NCBI GenBank assembly: GCA_938028565.1
Contig: CALIZS010000025.1
Coordinates: 1-64,000, forward strand
DNA from: an uncultured Atopobium sp.
GTDB lineage: Bacteria > Actinomycetota > Coriobacteriia > Coriobacteriales > Atopobiaceae
DNA: 64,000 nt
Direction of reading: 5' to 3'
Part shown: in pieces, positions 33,770 to 43,088 of the stretch
Layout of the letters: every line of letters starts with the position of its first letter
How positions within the stretch are numbered: the first letter of the stretch is position 1
Position numbers and translations under genes: made by a program
The notes under the pieces: model-generated
What the model was told of the DNA's origin: nothing
The model's database searches: none
What the model saw: the letters and a program-made list of their open reading frames with translations, nothing else

Positions 33770-35182
33770 GTGGCACAAAAAAAGAGCAGACTATTTCCTG
33801 TAGCTTTTCTCGCTGCTAAAGCAACACTTGCAGCACTTAAATTGACCAACCATGAAGGCGGAACGCTGCCAGGCTTTATCGCTGAAGGCATTGATCCTGC
33901 ATTTTTGGGAGACATTGCTAAACCAGAGCAGATTGTCTTTATTACCGGCACAAACGGCAAGACAACCACCAATAACCTGCTCAACGATCTTCTCGCCGAT
34001 AATGGCTACCAGACCGTTACTAACCGCGTTGGCGGCAATATTTCCAGCGGCTTTGCAAGCTCGTTTGCAAAGAACGCCACGTGGAAGGGTACGTCAAAGA
34101 CTAAGCTTGCAGTTATGGAGTTTGACGAGCTCTCTGGACCTCGCATTTTCCCGTATCTGCAGCCTGATATTTTATCTGTTACCAATTTGTTCCGCGATAC
34201 GTTCTCTCGTAGTGCAACGCCAGACTACGTGTTTGACGTTATGGATAAGGGCATTCCTGCTTCAACTCATCTGATTTTGAACGCAGATGACATGATTAGC
34301 TGCAGGCTTGCTCCTCAGTGCACTCATCGTACGTATTACTCCATTGCAAGGCTGGCAGAAGACACCGCAGAGCCAGTGGGCATTGTTTCAGATCTTACCG
34401 CCTGCCCCAAATGCGGTGGCAAGCTCAAGTGGGATTATGCACACCTTAGGCATCTTGGCCACGCAACTTGCGAGGAGTGCGGCTATACCAACCCAACTCC
34501 TGATTATGAGGTCATCTCAGTAGAGCCAGAGACTGGCAAGTTTGTGGTCAAGGAGCACTGCCACGAGGGTGCGCCAACATATGAGTACAAGCTCAACAGC
34601 TACTCTATCGTCAACCTCTACAACTTGTTTGTGGCCATCGTAACCGCGCGTGAGATGGGCCTTGCGCCTGCAACTATCGCTGCATCATTGCAACGCGTGA
34701 ACATTGCTTCCTCCAGGTATAACGAGATTGACTACAACGGTCGTCGTCTTATTAGCATGGCTTCTAAGGGCGAGAATGACACGGCAACCTCGGTCACCAT
34801 TGATATCCTGCGTAAGCAGCCAGGCGATAAGGCAATTATCATCATGATTGCTGATGCGTATATGGCAAAAGCAAAGGACCAGACAGAGTACATTGGTTGG
34901 TATTACCAGACTGACTTTGAGTTCCTACAAGATCCAAGCGTTAAGCAGGTCATCATCTACGGCGACACCTCTCTTGACCTACAACTCAGACTAAGGCTTG
35001 CTGGTATTGATCCAGCTAAAACCTTTGTGGCAAGCTCTCCTGAAGAGACCGCTGACCTGGTTGACCTTAACGCTTGCCAGCACGTTTTCTATGCACACGG
35101 CCTCTACAACGGTGGCATTGCTGACATCAGCAGAAACCGTATCATTGAGCGCTTGAAACAGATGGAGGCCTCCCATGAGTAA
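33770..35182 (+). CDS. murT: MurT-like lipid II isoglutaminyl synthase subunit (Mur ligase family)
   Basis: 470 aa. MurT with GatD amidates the alpha-carboxyl of D-Glu in lipid II. The Mur-ligase ATP site is intact (FITGTNGKTTTNN, 60-67). A Cys4 zinc ribbon is inserted in the middle domain (CPKCGG and CEECGY), a MurT hallmark. The C-terminal domain has KGENDTATSVTIDIL and later DUF1727-like blocks. GTG 33770 has GGGAG at 5 nt; upstream ATG 33758 and TTG 33749 are less likely. The 3' end overlaps the gatD-like gene by 8 nt. Confidence 0.94.
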   Translation: MAQKKSRLFPVAFLAAKATLAALKLTNHEGGTLPGFIAEGIDPAFLGDIAKPEQIVFITGTNGKTTTNNLLNDLLADNGYQTVTNRVGGNISSGFASSFAKNATWKGTSKTKLAVMEFDELSGPRIFPYLQPDILSVTNLFRDTFSRSATPDYVFDVMDKGIPASTHLILNADDMISCRLAPQCTHRTYYSIARLAEDTAEPVGIVSDLTACPKCGGKLKWDYAHLRHLGHATCEECGYTNPTPDYEVISVEPETGKFVVKEHCHEGAPTYEYKLNSYSIVNLYNLFVAIVTAREMGLAPATIAASLQRVNIASSRYNEIDYNGRRLISMASKGENDTATSVTIDILRKQPGDKAIIIMIADAYMAKAKDQTEYIGWYYQTDFEFLQDPSVKQVIIYGDTSLDLQLRLRLAGIDPAKTFVASSPEETADLVDLNACQHVFYAHGLYNGGIADISRNRIIERLKQMEASHE

Positions 35183-35921
35183 TCCAGCAACTAAGATTGA
35201 GATTCTTTACCCAGAGTACGGCAACCAGGGTGGAGACAACGGAAATGCTCTCTACCTGGAGGCCTGCCTTCCAAAAGAGAACTTTGTGTACACCTCTCAC
35301 GCCGCAACGCCTTACTTTGTGGAGCATACGCCGTCGGCAATCATCATGGGTGGCATGACAGAAGCCCAGCAAGAGCTTATTATTTCTCGCCTTATGCCTT
35401 ACAAGGACAGGCTTGCTGAGCTGGCCGATCAGGGCGTTCCTATGCTGTTTGCGGGCAACGCCTCAGAGCTTTTTGGCGAGAAAATCGTTAATCCTGACGG
35501 CTCTGAAATTGAGGCTCTGGACCTCTTCAAGTTCACGACCACTCGTTATATGCCTCAGCGTTTTCATGATGTTCAGGTGGGTGAGTTTGATCCTGGCAAT
35601 GGTAAAGAGCCCTTTACCGTTGTTGGCTTTAAGATGCAGTTCACGCTTACCGAGGGAGATAACTCTAACTGTTACTTCCTTAAAAATAAGGTAGGTTTTG
35701 GCATCAATAAAGAAAGCAAGCTGGAAGGCTTCCGTCGCAAGAACGCTATTGCCACCTGGCTGATTGGTCCTCTGCTTCCTTTGAATCCTTATCTCACACG
35801 GTGGATTTTGGATATGGCAGGGGAGGAAGACACTCCTCTTGCTTTTGAAGAAGAGGCAGTCACAGCGTATCAAAAGCATGCTCGTGAGATGGTCTATCCA
35901 GGAATGCACCTGCATTACTAA
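35175..35921 (+). CDS. GatD-like amidotransferase homologue lacking catalytic Cys and His
   Basis: 248 aa, overlapping murT by 8 nt, the usual place and size of gatD. It keeps the fold blocks (LYPEYGNQGGDNGNALYL, AIIMGGMTEAQ, WLIGPLLPLNPYL). The nucleophile elbow, normally ICGGxQ, reads LFAGNASELFG, with Ala at the Cys position (~93). The motif normally YxHGPLL reads TWLIGPLL, with Ile (~197) at the catalytic His. With both residues absent, glutamine hydrolysis by the known mechanism is not expected. It may be a structural partner for MurT using free ammonia, or have another role. The alignment is mine and by eye. Confidence 0.88.
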   Translation: MSNPATKIEILYPEYGNQGGDNGNALYLEACLPKENFVYTSHAATPYFVEHTPSAIIMGGMTEAQQELIISRLMPYKDRLAELADQGVPMLFAGNASELFGEKIVNPDGSEIEALDLFKFTTTRYMPQRFHDVQVGEFDPGNGKEPFTVVGFKMQFTLTEGDNSNCYFLKNKVGFGINKESKLEGFRRKNAIATWLIGPLLPLNPYLTRWILDMAGEEDTPLAFEEEAVTAYQKHAREMVYPGMHLHY

Positions 35922-36005
35922 ATGTATGTCTGCGCTGCTCATTTGCTCATATATGCGTTTCGTCGTATCATGAACTAAGTTTTTAGAGTTAACAAGGGGA
36001 TTGTT

Positions 36006-36629
36006 TTGCCACAGGTTTCTTCAGCTTATGCAACAAAACAGCGCGCTCAGCGCCTTGCACGTATTGGTATTATTGCTGCCCTTTATGCAGCACTTACGCT
36101 TGCGGCCCTTCTCTTCTTGGGTGGTCTTGCTTGGGGCCCTGTACAGTTCCGCATTTCTGAGGCGGTTGTGGTTATTGCACTCTTTACCGCTGACGCAATC
36201 CCGGGACTGACACTTGGCTGCGTTATTGCCAACCTTGCAAATATGGTCATTTCTGGCACCGGCGCTTTAGGTCTTCTCGACGTAGTCTTTGGCTCCTTGG
36301 CAACTGCTCTTGGTGCATGGTTTACCTGGAAGAACAGGAAGAACGTACCGCTTGCGCTTCTGGGGCCAGTGCTTGCAAATGCCGTTATTGTGTCTGCATA
36401 TCTTCCCATTTTGCTTCAGGGATTGGGATTCTACACAATTCCATTTACCACCATTGAACTTGATGGATCGTATCCTCTTATGTTCTTGTTTGGTTTTATC
36501 ACCACAGGACTCGGAGAGGCTGTTGTTCTCTATGTACTAGGAGCTCCTTTGGCTCGCGCGCTTAAGCATTCGCCTTTGCCACAGCAGCTTGCTTCTGAGG
36601 ATTCTGCTGCAGAATCAGTCGAGAACTAG
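36006..36629 (+). CDS. queT: QueT-family transporter (predicted queuosine-precursor uptake)
   Basis: 207 aa, about five membrane helices, matching the QueT (DUF988) family of ECF-type substrate-binding proteins. The family block around WGPVQFRISEAVVV follows the first helix, and GLTLGCVIANL and FGSLATALGAW are typical. It would work with a shared energising module (EcfA/A'/T), which is not in the window. The start is TTG 36006 with AAGGGGA upstream. No preQ1 riboswitch was found in front. Six nt separate it from the next kinase gene. Confidence 0.85.
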   Translation: MPQVSSAYATKQRAQRLARIGIIAALYAALTLAALLFLGGLAWGPVQFRISEAVVVIALFTADAIPGLTLGCVIANLANMVISGTGALGLLDVVFGSLATALGAWFTWKNRKNVPLALLGPVLANAVIVSAYLPILLQGLGFYTIPFTTIELDGSYPLMFLFGFITTGLGEAVVLYVLGAPLARALKHSPLPQQLASEDSAAESVEN

Positions 36630-36635
36630 ACAGCC

Positions 36636-37976
36636 ATGCAAAGACTTGCTCAGTACATACATAGATCAACCAGGATAGTCCTGATTATTCTTGCCTGTGT
36701 ATTGCTGGGCTTGCTTTCTTGGAGCGTCATGGCAGACAACCTGTTTGCCGCTCTTGTTGCAGGCGGAGGACTTGCCACGGTCATTGTTCTTGGTGGCACT
36801 ACCCAGCCTGGTAATGAGCACGCCAGGTCTCAAGCAACAGAGCGAACACTTGAGGTTGCCTCTAAGACGCTCAAGACCTTACGCGGAGGCTTGTCGCAAG
36901 AAACAGCGCCAACTATCTGCACACTATTGCTTCCAGAAACTTCTGCAGCCGCTATTTCCATCACGGATACAGAATATGTATTGGGCTTTGAGGGAGACAT
37001 TGCAACCTCGCATATGCCTGGTTCAAAAGTGGTTGGCCCTGCAACTGAGGTTCTGGAAAGCGGCCGCATGGAGACGTTTGTCTCGGTAGATAGTCGTCAG
37101 CAGGTACTACAAAGGCGTGGCGGCTTTGGCAATGGCGGCAGCTCCTTTGGCATCATTGTTCCGTTGATTGTTCAGGATCGCACAGTTGGCACTATCAAGC
37201 TCTACTATCGTCGTGGCATTGAAATTGATCGCACGCAGTTGGCAATTGCTGAGGGACTGGGCGAACTTCTCTCCACCCAGCTTTCCTCGTATGAGCTTGA
37301 TCGCCAGGCAGAGTTAACCGCTCGAGCTGAGGTCAAAGCCTTGCAGGCACAGATTAATCCACATTTCTTGTTCAATACGCTCAACACCATTGCATCTCTT
37401 ACGCGTACAAACCCCAATAAGGCGCGAGATCTGCTTCGCGAGTTCTCTGTGTTTTATCGCCGTACGCTTGAGAGTTCTCAAGGTGCGCTCATTCCGCTTT
37501 CTCAGGAATTGACACAAACGCGCAGGTATTTGACAATTGAGAAGGCGCGTTTTGGAGAAGAACGTATTCAAGAGTCTGAGCATGTCGATGAGGGATGCGA
37601 AGATGTTCAGGTACCGTCTTTTTTGATTCAGCCTATTGTCGAGAATGCCGTGAGGCACGCTATGAAAGATGAAGGCGCCCTCCATATTGACATCCACGTC
37701 ACACGCGATGATGATGATATTCTTATATCTGTTGCTGATGATGGTCTTGGAATGGATGAAGAGACTGTTTCTCGCTTGCTTAACGGCCAGGGTCCTACCC
37801 CGCAGGATTCTTCGGGGAGAAATAGGGGCACGGGTATTGCCATTAAGAACGTAGCTGAGCGAGTTGAGCGCTTCTACGCTGCTGGATCTGGCATGGAAAT
37901 CATGTCTAAGCCAGGTCAAGGCACGTGCGTGACACTCAAGCTTGCAGATGCGGCTCTGCAGGCAACAGCATTGTAG
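36636..37976 (+). CDS. LytS-type sensor histidine kinase
   Basis: 446 aa. Two N-terminal membrane helices (~13-30, 33-52) are followed by a GAF-like region (~90-215), the His_kinase domain with His243 in QAQINPHFLFNTLN, and an ATPase domain (IVENAVRHAM, VADDGLGMDEE, GTGIAIKNV). This arrangement belongs to the LytS/YehU group that partners with LytTR regulators, and such a gene follows. With only two helices it lacks the large 5TM-Lyt sensor. Signal unknown. The ribosome-binding site is weak, consistent with coupling to queT. Confidence 0.93.
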   Translation: MQRLAQYIHRSTRIVLIILACVLLGLLSWSVMADNLFAALVAGGGLATVIVLGGTTQPGNEHARSQATERTLEVASKTLKTLRGGLSQETAPTICTLLLPETSAAAISITDTEYVLGFEGDIATSHMPGSKVVGPATEVLESGRMETFVSVDSRQQVLQRRGGFGNGGSSFGIIVPLIVQDRTVGTIKLYYRRGIEIDRTQLAIAEGLGELLSTQLSSYELDRQAELTARAEVKALQAQINPHFLFNTLNTIASLTRTNPNKARDLLREFSVFYRRTLESSQGALIPLSQELTQTRRYLTIEKARFGEERIQESEHVDEGCEDVQVPSFLIQPIVENAVRHAMKDEGALHIDIHVTRDDDDILISVADDGLGMDEETVSRLLNGQGPTPQDSSGRNRGTGIAIKNVAERVERFYAAGSGMEIMSKPGQGTCVTLKLADAALQATAL

Positions 37977-38024
37977 TACTCGGTTTTGCTTAACGCTGCG
38001 TTAGGCTGTTGGGAGATGAATGAC

Positions 38025-38738
38025 ATGCGCGCCATGATTGTTGACGACGAGGCTCCAGCCCGTTCTGAGCTCAAGTTCTTGCTTGAGGAGACCGGCCGTC
38101 TCGAGGAAATTATTGAGGCCACAAGTGCAAGGGATGCTGTCGAGAAACTCATGGAGTCTCGCGTTGAGGTCTTGTTCCTCGATATCTCCATGCCTAAGAC
38201 AAATGGAATGCAGCTTGCAGAGGCTCTTCACAAGCTGAAGAATCCTCCCCAGATTGTGTTTGTCACCGCATATAGCGAGTACGCGCTGGATGCATTTGGC
38301 GTTAACGCGGTAGATTACCTGATGAAGCCTGTTGAGACCGAGCGCCTTGAGCAGGCTCTTGATAAGGTTGAGGAGCGCCTTCGTCCTCAGTCTCCTATGG
38401 CAACCATTGAGCGAATTCCTGTCATTAAGAGCGGAAGCAAGGTTCTTGTTCCCATTGATCAGATTCGCTTTATTGAGGCAAAAGACGATTACTCCTGCAT
38501 CTACACAGAAGACGATCGCTTCTTGTCTACTATTTCTTTGCAGAAACTTGAAGAGCGCCTTGCTCCACACGGATTCTTCCGCATTCATCGTAGCTTTATC
38601 GTGAATCTTGAGTATGTTGACGATGTTGAGGTTATCTCTGCTGGTATCCTACAGTTGACTATTCAAGGATTTGAGGAGCGTCACATTTCGGTTTCTCGCC
38701 GTCGTGTGGTTGCACTCAAGCGAGCACTGGGACTGTAG
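38025..38738 (+). CDS. LytTR-family response regulator
   Basis: 238 aa. The receiver domain has DDE at 7-9, phosphorylated Asp53 in VLFLDISMP, and YLMKP with the conserved Lys. The C-terminal LytTR DNA-binding domain (~135-238) shows FIEAKDDYSCIYT and FFRIHRSFIVNLEYV. Such regulators bind pairs of ~9-bp direct repeats and often control envelope or competence genes. ATG 38025 has GGGAG 9 nt upstream; ATG 38016 is too close to it. It follows its kinase by about 50 nt. Start uncertain by three residues. Confidence 0.93.
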   Translation: MRAMIVDDEAPARSELKFLLEETGRLEEIIEATSARDAVEKLMESRVEVLFLDISMPKTNGMQLAEALHKLKNPPQIVFVTAYSEYALDAFGVNAVDYLMKPVETERLEQALDKVEERLRPQSPMATIERIPVIKSGSKVLVPIDQIRFIEAKDDYSCIYTEDDRFLSTISLQKLEERLAPHGFFRIHRSFIVNLEYVDDVEVISAGILQLTIQGFEERHISVSRRRVVALKRALGL

Positions 38739-38789
38739 AAGCTCAACGGGTTTCTCGCCAGCAGCTAAAAGCGCACGTAGGAGTTTGGT

Positions 38790-39287
38790 ATGGCACTGGT
38801 AAGGTTTGACGTAATTTCAGATACGCATGGGTATTTGTCATCTGAGTTGCTTGAAGCTCTGCAAGGCGCCAACTACATTGTGCATGCAGGAGATATTACC
38901 TCCAACGCCGATTATCAGACGCTGCAAAAGATTGCTCCCGTTAAGCTTTGCCTAGGCAATAATGATTTCTGCTACAACTATGGTCCAATGGTAAAGAAAA
39001 AGATTATTTTCTTTGCAGCTGGTCTCAAGTGGCAGGTATGTCATTATCGTGAGAGGCTTGACCTAGTTAAATGCAATATTGCCATCTGTGGCCACACGCA
39101 TAAGCCTTTTGTACAGCGCGACGAGTGGACCAATACGCTTGTAATGAATCCAGGAAGTCCCACCTACCCACGCGGTCGCGAGGGCGCAACTATGGGACGT
39201 ATTATTGTTGATGATGAAACAGCCCAGGTAGTCAGCGCAGAGATAATTAGTCTGTCTTCGCTTGAGGTGCTTTCTTCTTGTAAATAA
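38790..39287 (+). CDS. YfcE/MJ0936-type metallophosphoesterase
   Basis: 165 aa, the usual size of this small calcineurin-like family. Metal-binding motifs are seen in ISDTHG, HAGD, GNND and GHTHKP, plus NPGSPTYPRG typical of the YfcE/MJ0936 group. It would cleave phosphodiesters; the natural substrate is unknown. GGAG lies 8 nt before ATG 38790. Its last 41 nt overlap the 3' end of the convergent PAP2 gene. Confidence 0.93.
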   Translation: MALVRFDVISDTHGYLSSELLEALQGANYIVHAGDITSNADYQTLQKIAPVKLCLGNNDFCYNYGPMVKKKIIFFAAGLKWQVCHYRERLDLVKCNIAICGHTHKPFVQRDEWTNTLVMNPGSPTYPRGREGATMGRIIVDDETAQVVSAEIISLSSLEVLSSCK

Positions 39288-39963
39288 GCGATGGAATCAT
39301 CAGCTTGGTAAAAAGCACTAGCCATACAAGGGCAAGCGAGAAACCACCAATGACGTCGGTAGCGTAGTGCACACCCAGATAAATTCTACTGATGCCAATC
39401 ATAATGATGATGCCAGAGAACAGGCCACACCAAAGCCAACGTTGTAGTTTGTCTTTCTCGTAATGCCAGACAAGCCAAATAAGCAGGCCATAAAAAGCCA
39501 TCGAGAACATCGAGTGGCCCGAAGGGAAGCTGTAGCCAGTTTCAACTACTAGCCTAAAGCCATCTGGACGAGGACGCTGGACAATAGCCTTAAAGATAAG
39601 GTCAACAATAACAACGCCACCCAGGTTAATAGAGGCAAGCCTGCCAACACTTGGTCCTGGTGCAAAAGCAGCAACCACAATAAGCATGACAATAACGGTA
39701 ACGGGACTTGCAAGTCCAGAGAACCCTTCCATTATCTCTGTGAGAAGGGGAGTCCTAAGATGGACGACAAAAAGCCTGAACGCAAAGTGATCAATGCCAA
39801 TGATGTCGCCTTCAGAAACATCGATCAATAAGAAAATAAAAATTGCTGAAGAGACAAGCAGAATGATGGTAGAAAGGCTAGAACGCAGGCGCTGTAGAAA
39901 AAGGCGCTTGCGAACTCCTGTTAAAAGTCCTGTCTTCTGGGCATCAAGGCTTTTATCGGCCAT
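39247..39963 (-). CDS. PAP2-family membrane phosphatase
   Basis: 238 aa, about six membrane helices. The three PAP2 signature motifs are present: KAIVQRPRP, PSGHSM and SRIYLGVHYATDVIGG. Members dephosphorylate undecaprenyl pyrophosphate or phosphatidic acid; a lipid-carrier recycling role would suit the envelope genes nearby, but the substrate is not shown. ATG 39963 has AAGGAG at 5 nt. It follows trxA but a terminator separates them. Confidence 0.92.
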   Translation of the reverse strand: MADKSLDAQKTGLLTGVRKRLFLQRLRSSLSTIILLVSSAIFIFLLIDVSEGDIIGIDHFAFRLFVVHLRTPLLTEIMEGFSGLASPVTVIVMLIVVAAFAPGPSVGRLASINLGGVVIVDLIFKAIVQRPRPDGFRLVVETGYSFPSGHSMFSMAFYGLLIWLVWHYEKDKLQRWLWCGLFSGIIIMIGISRIYLGVHYATDVIGGFSLALVWLVLFTKLMIPSLIYKKKAPQAKTD

Positions 39964-39979
39964 TAGTTCTCCTTGTAAC

Positions 39980-40010
39980 AAAAAGGCGGCACGCCGATAG
40001 ACGTACCGCC
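39980..40010 (-). terminator. Terminator of trxA (minus strand)
   Basis: GGCGG-c-ACG and CGT-a-CCGCC form an 8-bp stem with one mismatch. The A-run at 39980-39984 is a U-tract on the minus strand. It lies 47 nt after the trxA stop. Confidence 0.85.
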
Positions 40011-40056
40011 GCTTAGTTCAATGATAAGCCAGCGCAAGCGCGTGGCACACAAGAAC

Positions 40057-40374
40057 TTACAGGTTAGCGTTGAGCTCAGAAACGAGGTCAGCCTTAGGAA
40101 GGTTACCAACCATAGTGTGAACAGGCTCACCATTCTTGAAGAGAATGAGGGTTGGGATGGAGACGATGCGGAAACGAGTTGCAAGATCTGCCTCGTCATC
40201 AACGTTTACCTTGTAAACGTCAAGCTTATCTGCCATCTCATTGCCAACTTCCTCAACGACTGGACCAAGAGCACGGCAAGGACCGCACCAGGATGCCCAG
40301 AAATCAACAAGAACAGGCTTGTCTGCGTTAGCAAGGACAGAATCGAACTCTGCAGTAGTAAGCTGCTGTGCCAT
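40057..40374 (-). CDS. trxA: Thioredoxin
   Basis: 105 aa, the standard thioredoxin length. The redox motif WCGPC is present in VDFWASWCGPCR, and the cis-Pro in IVSIPTLILFKNG. It reduces protein disulfides in the cytosol. ATG 40374 has GGAGG at 7 nt; a longer frame adds 15 residues that do not fit the family. Single gene with its own terminator. Confidence 0.97.
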   Translation of the reverse strand: MAQQLTTAEFDSVLANADKPVLVDFWASWCGPCRALGPVVEEVGNEMADKLDVYKVNVDDEADLATRFRIVSIPTLILFKNGEPVHTMVGNLPKADLVSELNANL

Positions 40375-40526
40375 AGTGAACCTCCAGTTACGTACGGCTT
40401 GTAAGCCAATTAATTTCAAGCACTAGCAAACTTATCCCCAAATTAGGGAAGTGTATACACATAACTTTATGGACTTGCTCAAATTGTGAATTACGTGCAT
40501 AGTTGGCATATAAGAAAGAGGTGCTC

Positions 40527-41054
40527 ATGCCAAGCGAAAGATCTATGCGAAAAGAAGCCTACATGGCAAAAACAACGCATGAGTTTGGAGATTTTGCTGC
40601 TCAGGGGGTGTGTATGGCAGGCAATGCTTTTGCATCGGTTTTATTGGTAAAAGGCCAGGAAGACTTTGAAGAGGCTGAACTTTCTGCACTTAAAGCTTCT
40701 TTAGAGCATCTGGGCTACGCCCCTGAGGCATGGGCCACCTTGCTTACCACCACAAAAACAGGAGATCCTATAAATCCCCTGCTTGTCAGGCAGGCGATAA
40801 GCGCTTTTAGTCCAGACACGGTGTTCATGGTAAATGACGCAGCAGTTACATCAGTGCGTGAGGCATACGCAGATGAGCTTGGTCAGCTTACAACTAACGC
40901 CGAGAAGACCTTCTCGCCCCGTGTTCTTGTGCGTGTGTGTGGAATGCGCATGGTAAATCTTGATAACTTTGCCGGAGCGCTCGAGGACCCTCGTCAGAAG
41001 CAGTTACGCTGGGCGGCTATTAAACAAGTCCCACCTTTGGGAGAACCTTATTAG
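40527..41054 (+). CDS. Unrecognised soluble protein
   Basis: 175 aa. ATG 40527 has AGAGG at 5 nt; TTG 40503 would add eight residues. No signal peptide or membrane helix. Mixed alpha/beta with DFEEAELSALKASLEHLGYAPEAWATLL and a central PINPLLVRQAISAFSPDTVFMVNDAAV. Family not recognised. It is divergent from trxA and about 95 nt ahead of pgi. It is read as real because of its ribosome-binding site, codon use and globular composition. Confidence 0.75.
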   Translation: MPSERSMRKEAYMAKTTHEFGDFAAQGVCMAGNAFASVLLVKGQEDFEEAELSALKASLEHLGYAPEAWATLLTTTKTGDPINPLLVRQAISAFSPDTVFMVNDAAVTSVREAYADELGQLTTNAEKTFSPRVLVRVCGMRMVNLDNFAGALEDPRQKQLRWAAIKQVPPLGEPY

Positions 41055-41150
41055 TAACGATTTGTCGTATTTTTTACGAAAAACGACATTGTGGCGTTTC
41101 ATGAGCGTTGCGAAGATTATCCTTGAGATAGTCAAAAGAAGGAGACTGCT

Positions 41151-42857
41151 ATGGCATCACCTACAGCACCACATATTTTGCCTACTGACGCAACACAGAC
41201 TAAGGCTTGGCGTGCCCTTGCAGAGCATTACGCCAGCTTAAAAGATACAAAAGCTACGCTGAAGAACTGGTTTGCAGAAGACCCCCAGCGTGTCCAGAAT
41301 CTTACGTTTGAGCTCGATCAGTTCTTGATTGATCTTTCCAAAAACCTTGCCACACAAGAGACGCTTGACCTTCTGTGTGACCTTGCAGAAGAGGTCAAAC
41401 TTGAAGAGCGTAGAGACGCTATGTATGCCGGCGAGCACATCAACACTACCGAAGATCGAGCAGTGTTGCATACAGCGCTTCGTCGTCCCGCAACTGAGGC
41501 CGGCACGCTTATTGTTGATGGACAAGACGTTGTTTCTGACGTTCACCAGACGCTGAACAAGATGTATGCCTTCTGTGATCGTGTTCGCTCGGGAGAGTGG
41601 AAGGGCGTTACTGGAAAGCCAATCAAGACCGTTGTAAGTATTGGTATTGGTGGCTCTGACCTTGGTCCTGTTATGGTCTACGAGGCATTGAAGCCTTTTG
41701 CGGATGCAGGCATTACTGCTCGTTTTGTCTCCAACATTGATCCTGTTGATTTAGGTGAGAAAACCGCGGATCTTGATCCAGAAACAACACTCTTCGTTAT
41801 TGTTTCCAAGACCTTTACTACGCTTGAGACACTTACTAATGCTCGTTGTGCTCGCACATGGCTTTTGGAAAAGCTGGCTGAACAGGGCGTTATTGATGGC
41901 TCTGAAGTTCAGAATGCAGATGCAATTCGCAAGCATTTTGTTGCTGTCTCCACTGCACTTGATCTGGTAGAAGACTTTGGTATTGACCCACAGAACGCCT
42001 TTGGTTTCTGGAACTGGGTCGGCGGCCGTTATTCGGTTGATTCTGCGGTTGGTCTGGTACTGGCAATTGTTTTTGGTCCACAGCGTTTTGCAGAGTTTCT
42101 GAGCGGCTTTAACACAGTTGATGAATACTTCAGGACAACCCCTTTGAGGCAAAATGTTGTTGCTCTTATGGGTCTCTTAAATGTTTGGTACGTTAATTTC
42201 TTTGGCGCGGCATCTCATGCGGTACTTCCATACAGCCAGTACCTGCATAGATTCCCTGCGTATCTCCAGCAGCTTACCATGGAGTCCAACGGCAAGTCTA
42301 CGCGCTGGGATGGCACTGCTGTTACATCTAACACAGGTGAGATTTTCTGGGGAGAGGCTGGTACCAACGGCCAGCATGCTTTCTACCAGCTTATTCACCA
42401 GGGAACTCAGATTATTCCTGCTGATTTTATTGCGTTTGCAAATACTGCTTTTGCTACAAAAGATGCAGATCTTGATGTCCACGAGCTCTTCCTCTCCAAC
42501 TTCTTTGCACAGACCAAGGCTCTTGCTTTTGGCAAGACCGCCGATGAGGTCCGCGCTGAGGGAACTCCAGAATGGATGGTTCCTGCACGCGTCTTTGAAG
42601 GAAACAGGCCAACTACCTCTATCTTTGGTAAAGAACTTAACCCACGTGCCGTCGGAACACTCATTGCGCTCTATGAGCACATTACCTTTGTTGAGGGCGT
42701 AGTGTGGGGCATTGATTCGTACGATCAGTGGGGTGTTGAGCTTGGCAAGCAGCTTGCAAAACAGATTTTCCCTGCAATTCATAATGACGAAGAGCTAGCA
42801 AAACAAGATGCTTCCACTCAGTCCCTTGTTGCGTTCTATCGTAAGAATAGAAGGTAG
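41151..42857 (+). CDS. pgi: Glucose-6-phosphate isomerase
   Basis: 568 aa, the long bacterial/eukaryotic type. It interconverts glucose-6-phosphate and fructose-6-phosphate. The two family signatures are intact: [14 protein letters not shown] and the C-terminal [29 protein letters not shown] binds the phosphate, and [11 protein letters not shown] and the [15 protein letters not shown] block contribute active-site residues. ATG 41151 has AGAAGGAG. It supplies glucose-6-phosphate that a phosphoglucomutase and galU could divert to UDP-glucose. Confidence 0.98.
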   Translation: MASPTAPHILPTDATQTKAWRALAEHYASLKDTKATLKNWFAEDPQRVQNLTFELDQFLIDLSKNLATQETLDLLCDLAEEVKLEERRDAMYAGEHINTTEDRAVLHTALRRPATEAGTLIVDGQDVVSDVHQTLNKMYAFCDRVRSGEWKGVTGKPIKTVVSIGIGGSDLGPVMVYEALKPFADAGITARFVSNIDPVDLGEKTADLDPETTLFVIVSKTFTTLETLTNARCARTWLLEKLAEQGVIDGSEVQNADAIRKHFVAVSTALDLVEDFGIDPQNAFGFWNWVGGRYSVDSAVGLVLAIVFGPQRFAEFLSGFNTVDEYFRTTPLRQNVVALMGLLNVWYVNFFGAASHAVLPYSQYLHRFPAYLQQLTMESNGKSTRWDGTAVTSNTGEIFWGEAGTNGQHAFYQLIHQGTQIIPADFIAFANTAFATKDADLDVHELFLSNFFAQTKALAFGKTADEVRAEGTPEWMVPARVFEGNRPTTSIFGKELNPRAVGTLIALYEHITFVEGVVWGIDSYDQWGVELGKQLAKQIFPAIHNDEELAKQDASTQSLVAFYRKNRR

Positions 42858-42927
42858 TGCGCAACAAGACGCTCTTCTCGCCGTTTGGTTTTTGCGTTAG
42901 AGTGTGCAATAGGGTAGAGTATCTACA

Positions 42928-43032
42928 GCGCATTGAGCGGGTGCGGATGACGTGACACCTCGAACCTGGTCAGGGTCGGGAGACAGCAGCCATAAGGGGT
43001 CACTCGCGGGCATCCGTTCCCACTCAATGCGC
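42928..43032 (+). ncRNA. ffs: Signal recognition particle RNA, small (4.5S) type
   Basis: The conserved apical domain that binds Ffh reads CCTGGTCAGGGTCGGGAG then ACAGCAGCC, matching the SRP asymmetric and symmetric loops with a GGGA-type tetraloop. The ends pair as GCGCATTGAG (42928-42937) and CTCAATGCGC (43023-43032), followed by TTTT, so the terminal stem doubles as terminator. About 105 nt, the normal size for actinobacteria. It is a separate unit between pgi and dedA. Confidence 0.93.
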
Positions 43033-43088
43033 TTTTCTTAGGCGTTGACTATGCTTGCCGCGACATTTGTCACGACGATTGGACTTCG

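Noticed and set aside
35922..36005. preQ1 riboswitch before queT
   Set aside because: The short gap lacks the preQ1 type I stem and the conserved A-rich tail with CTAA before the ribosome-binding site.
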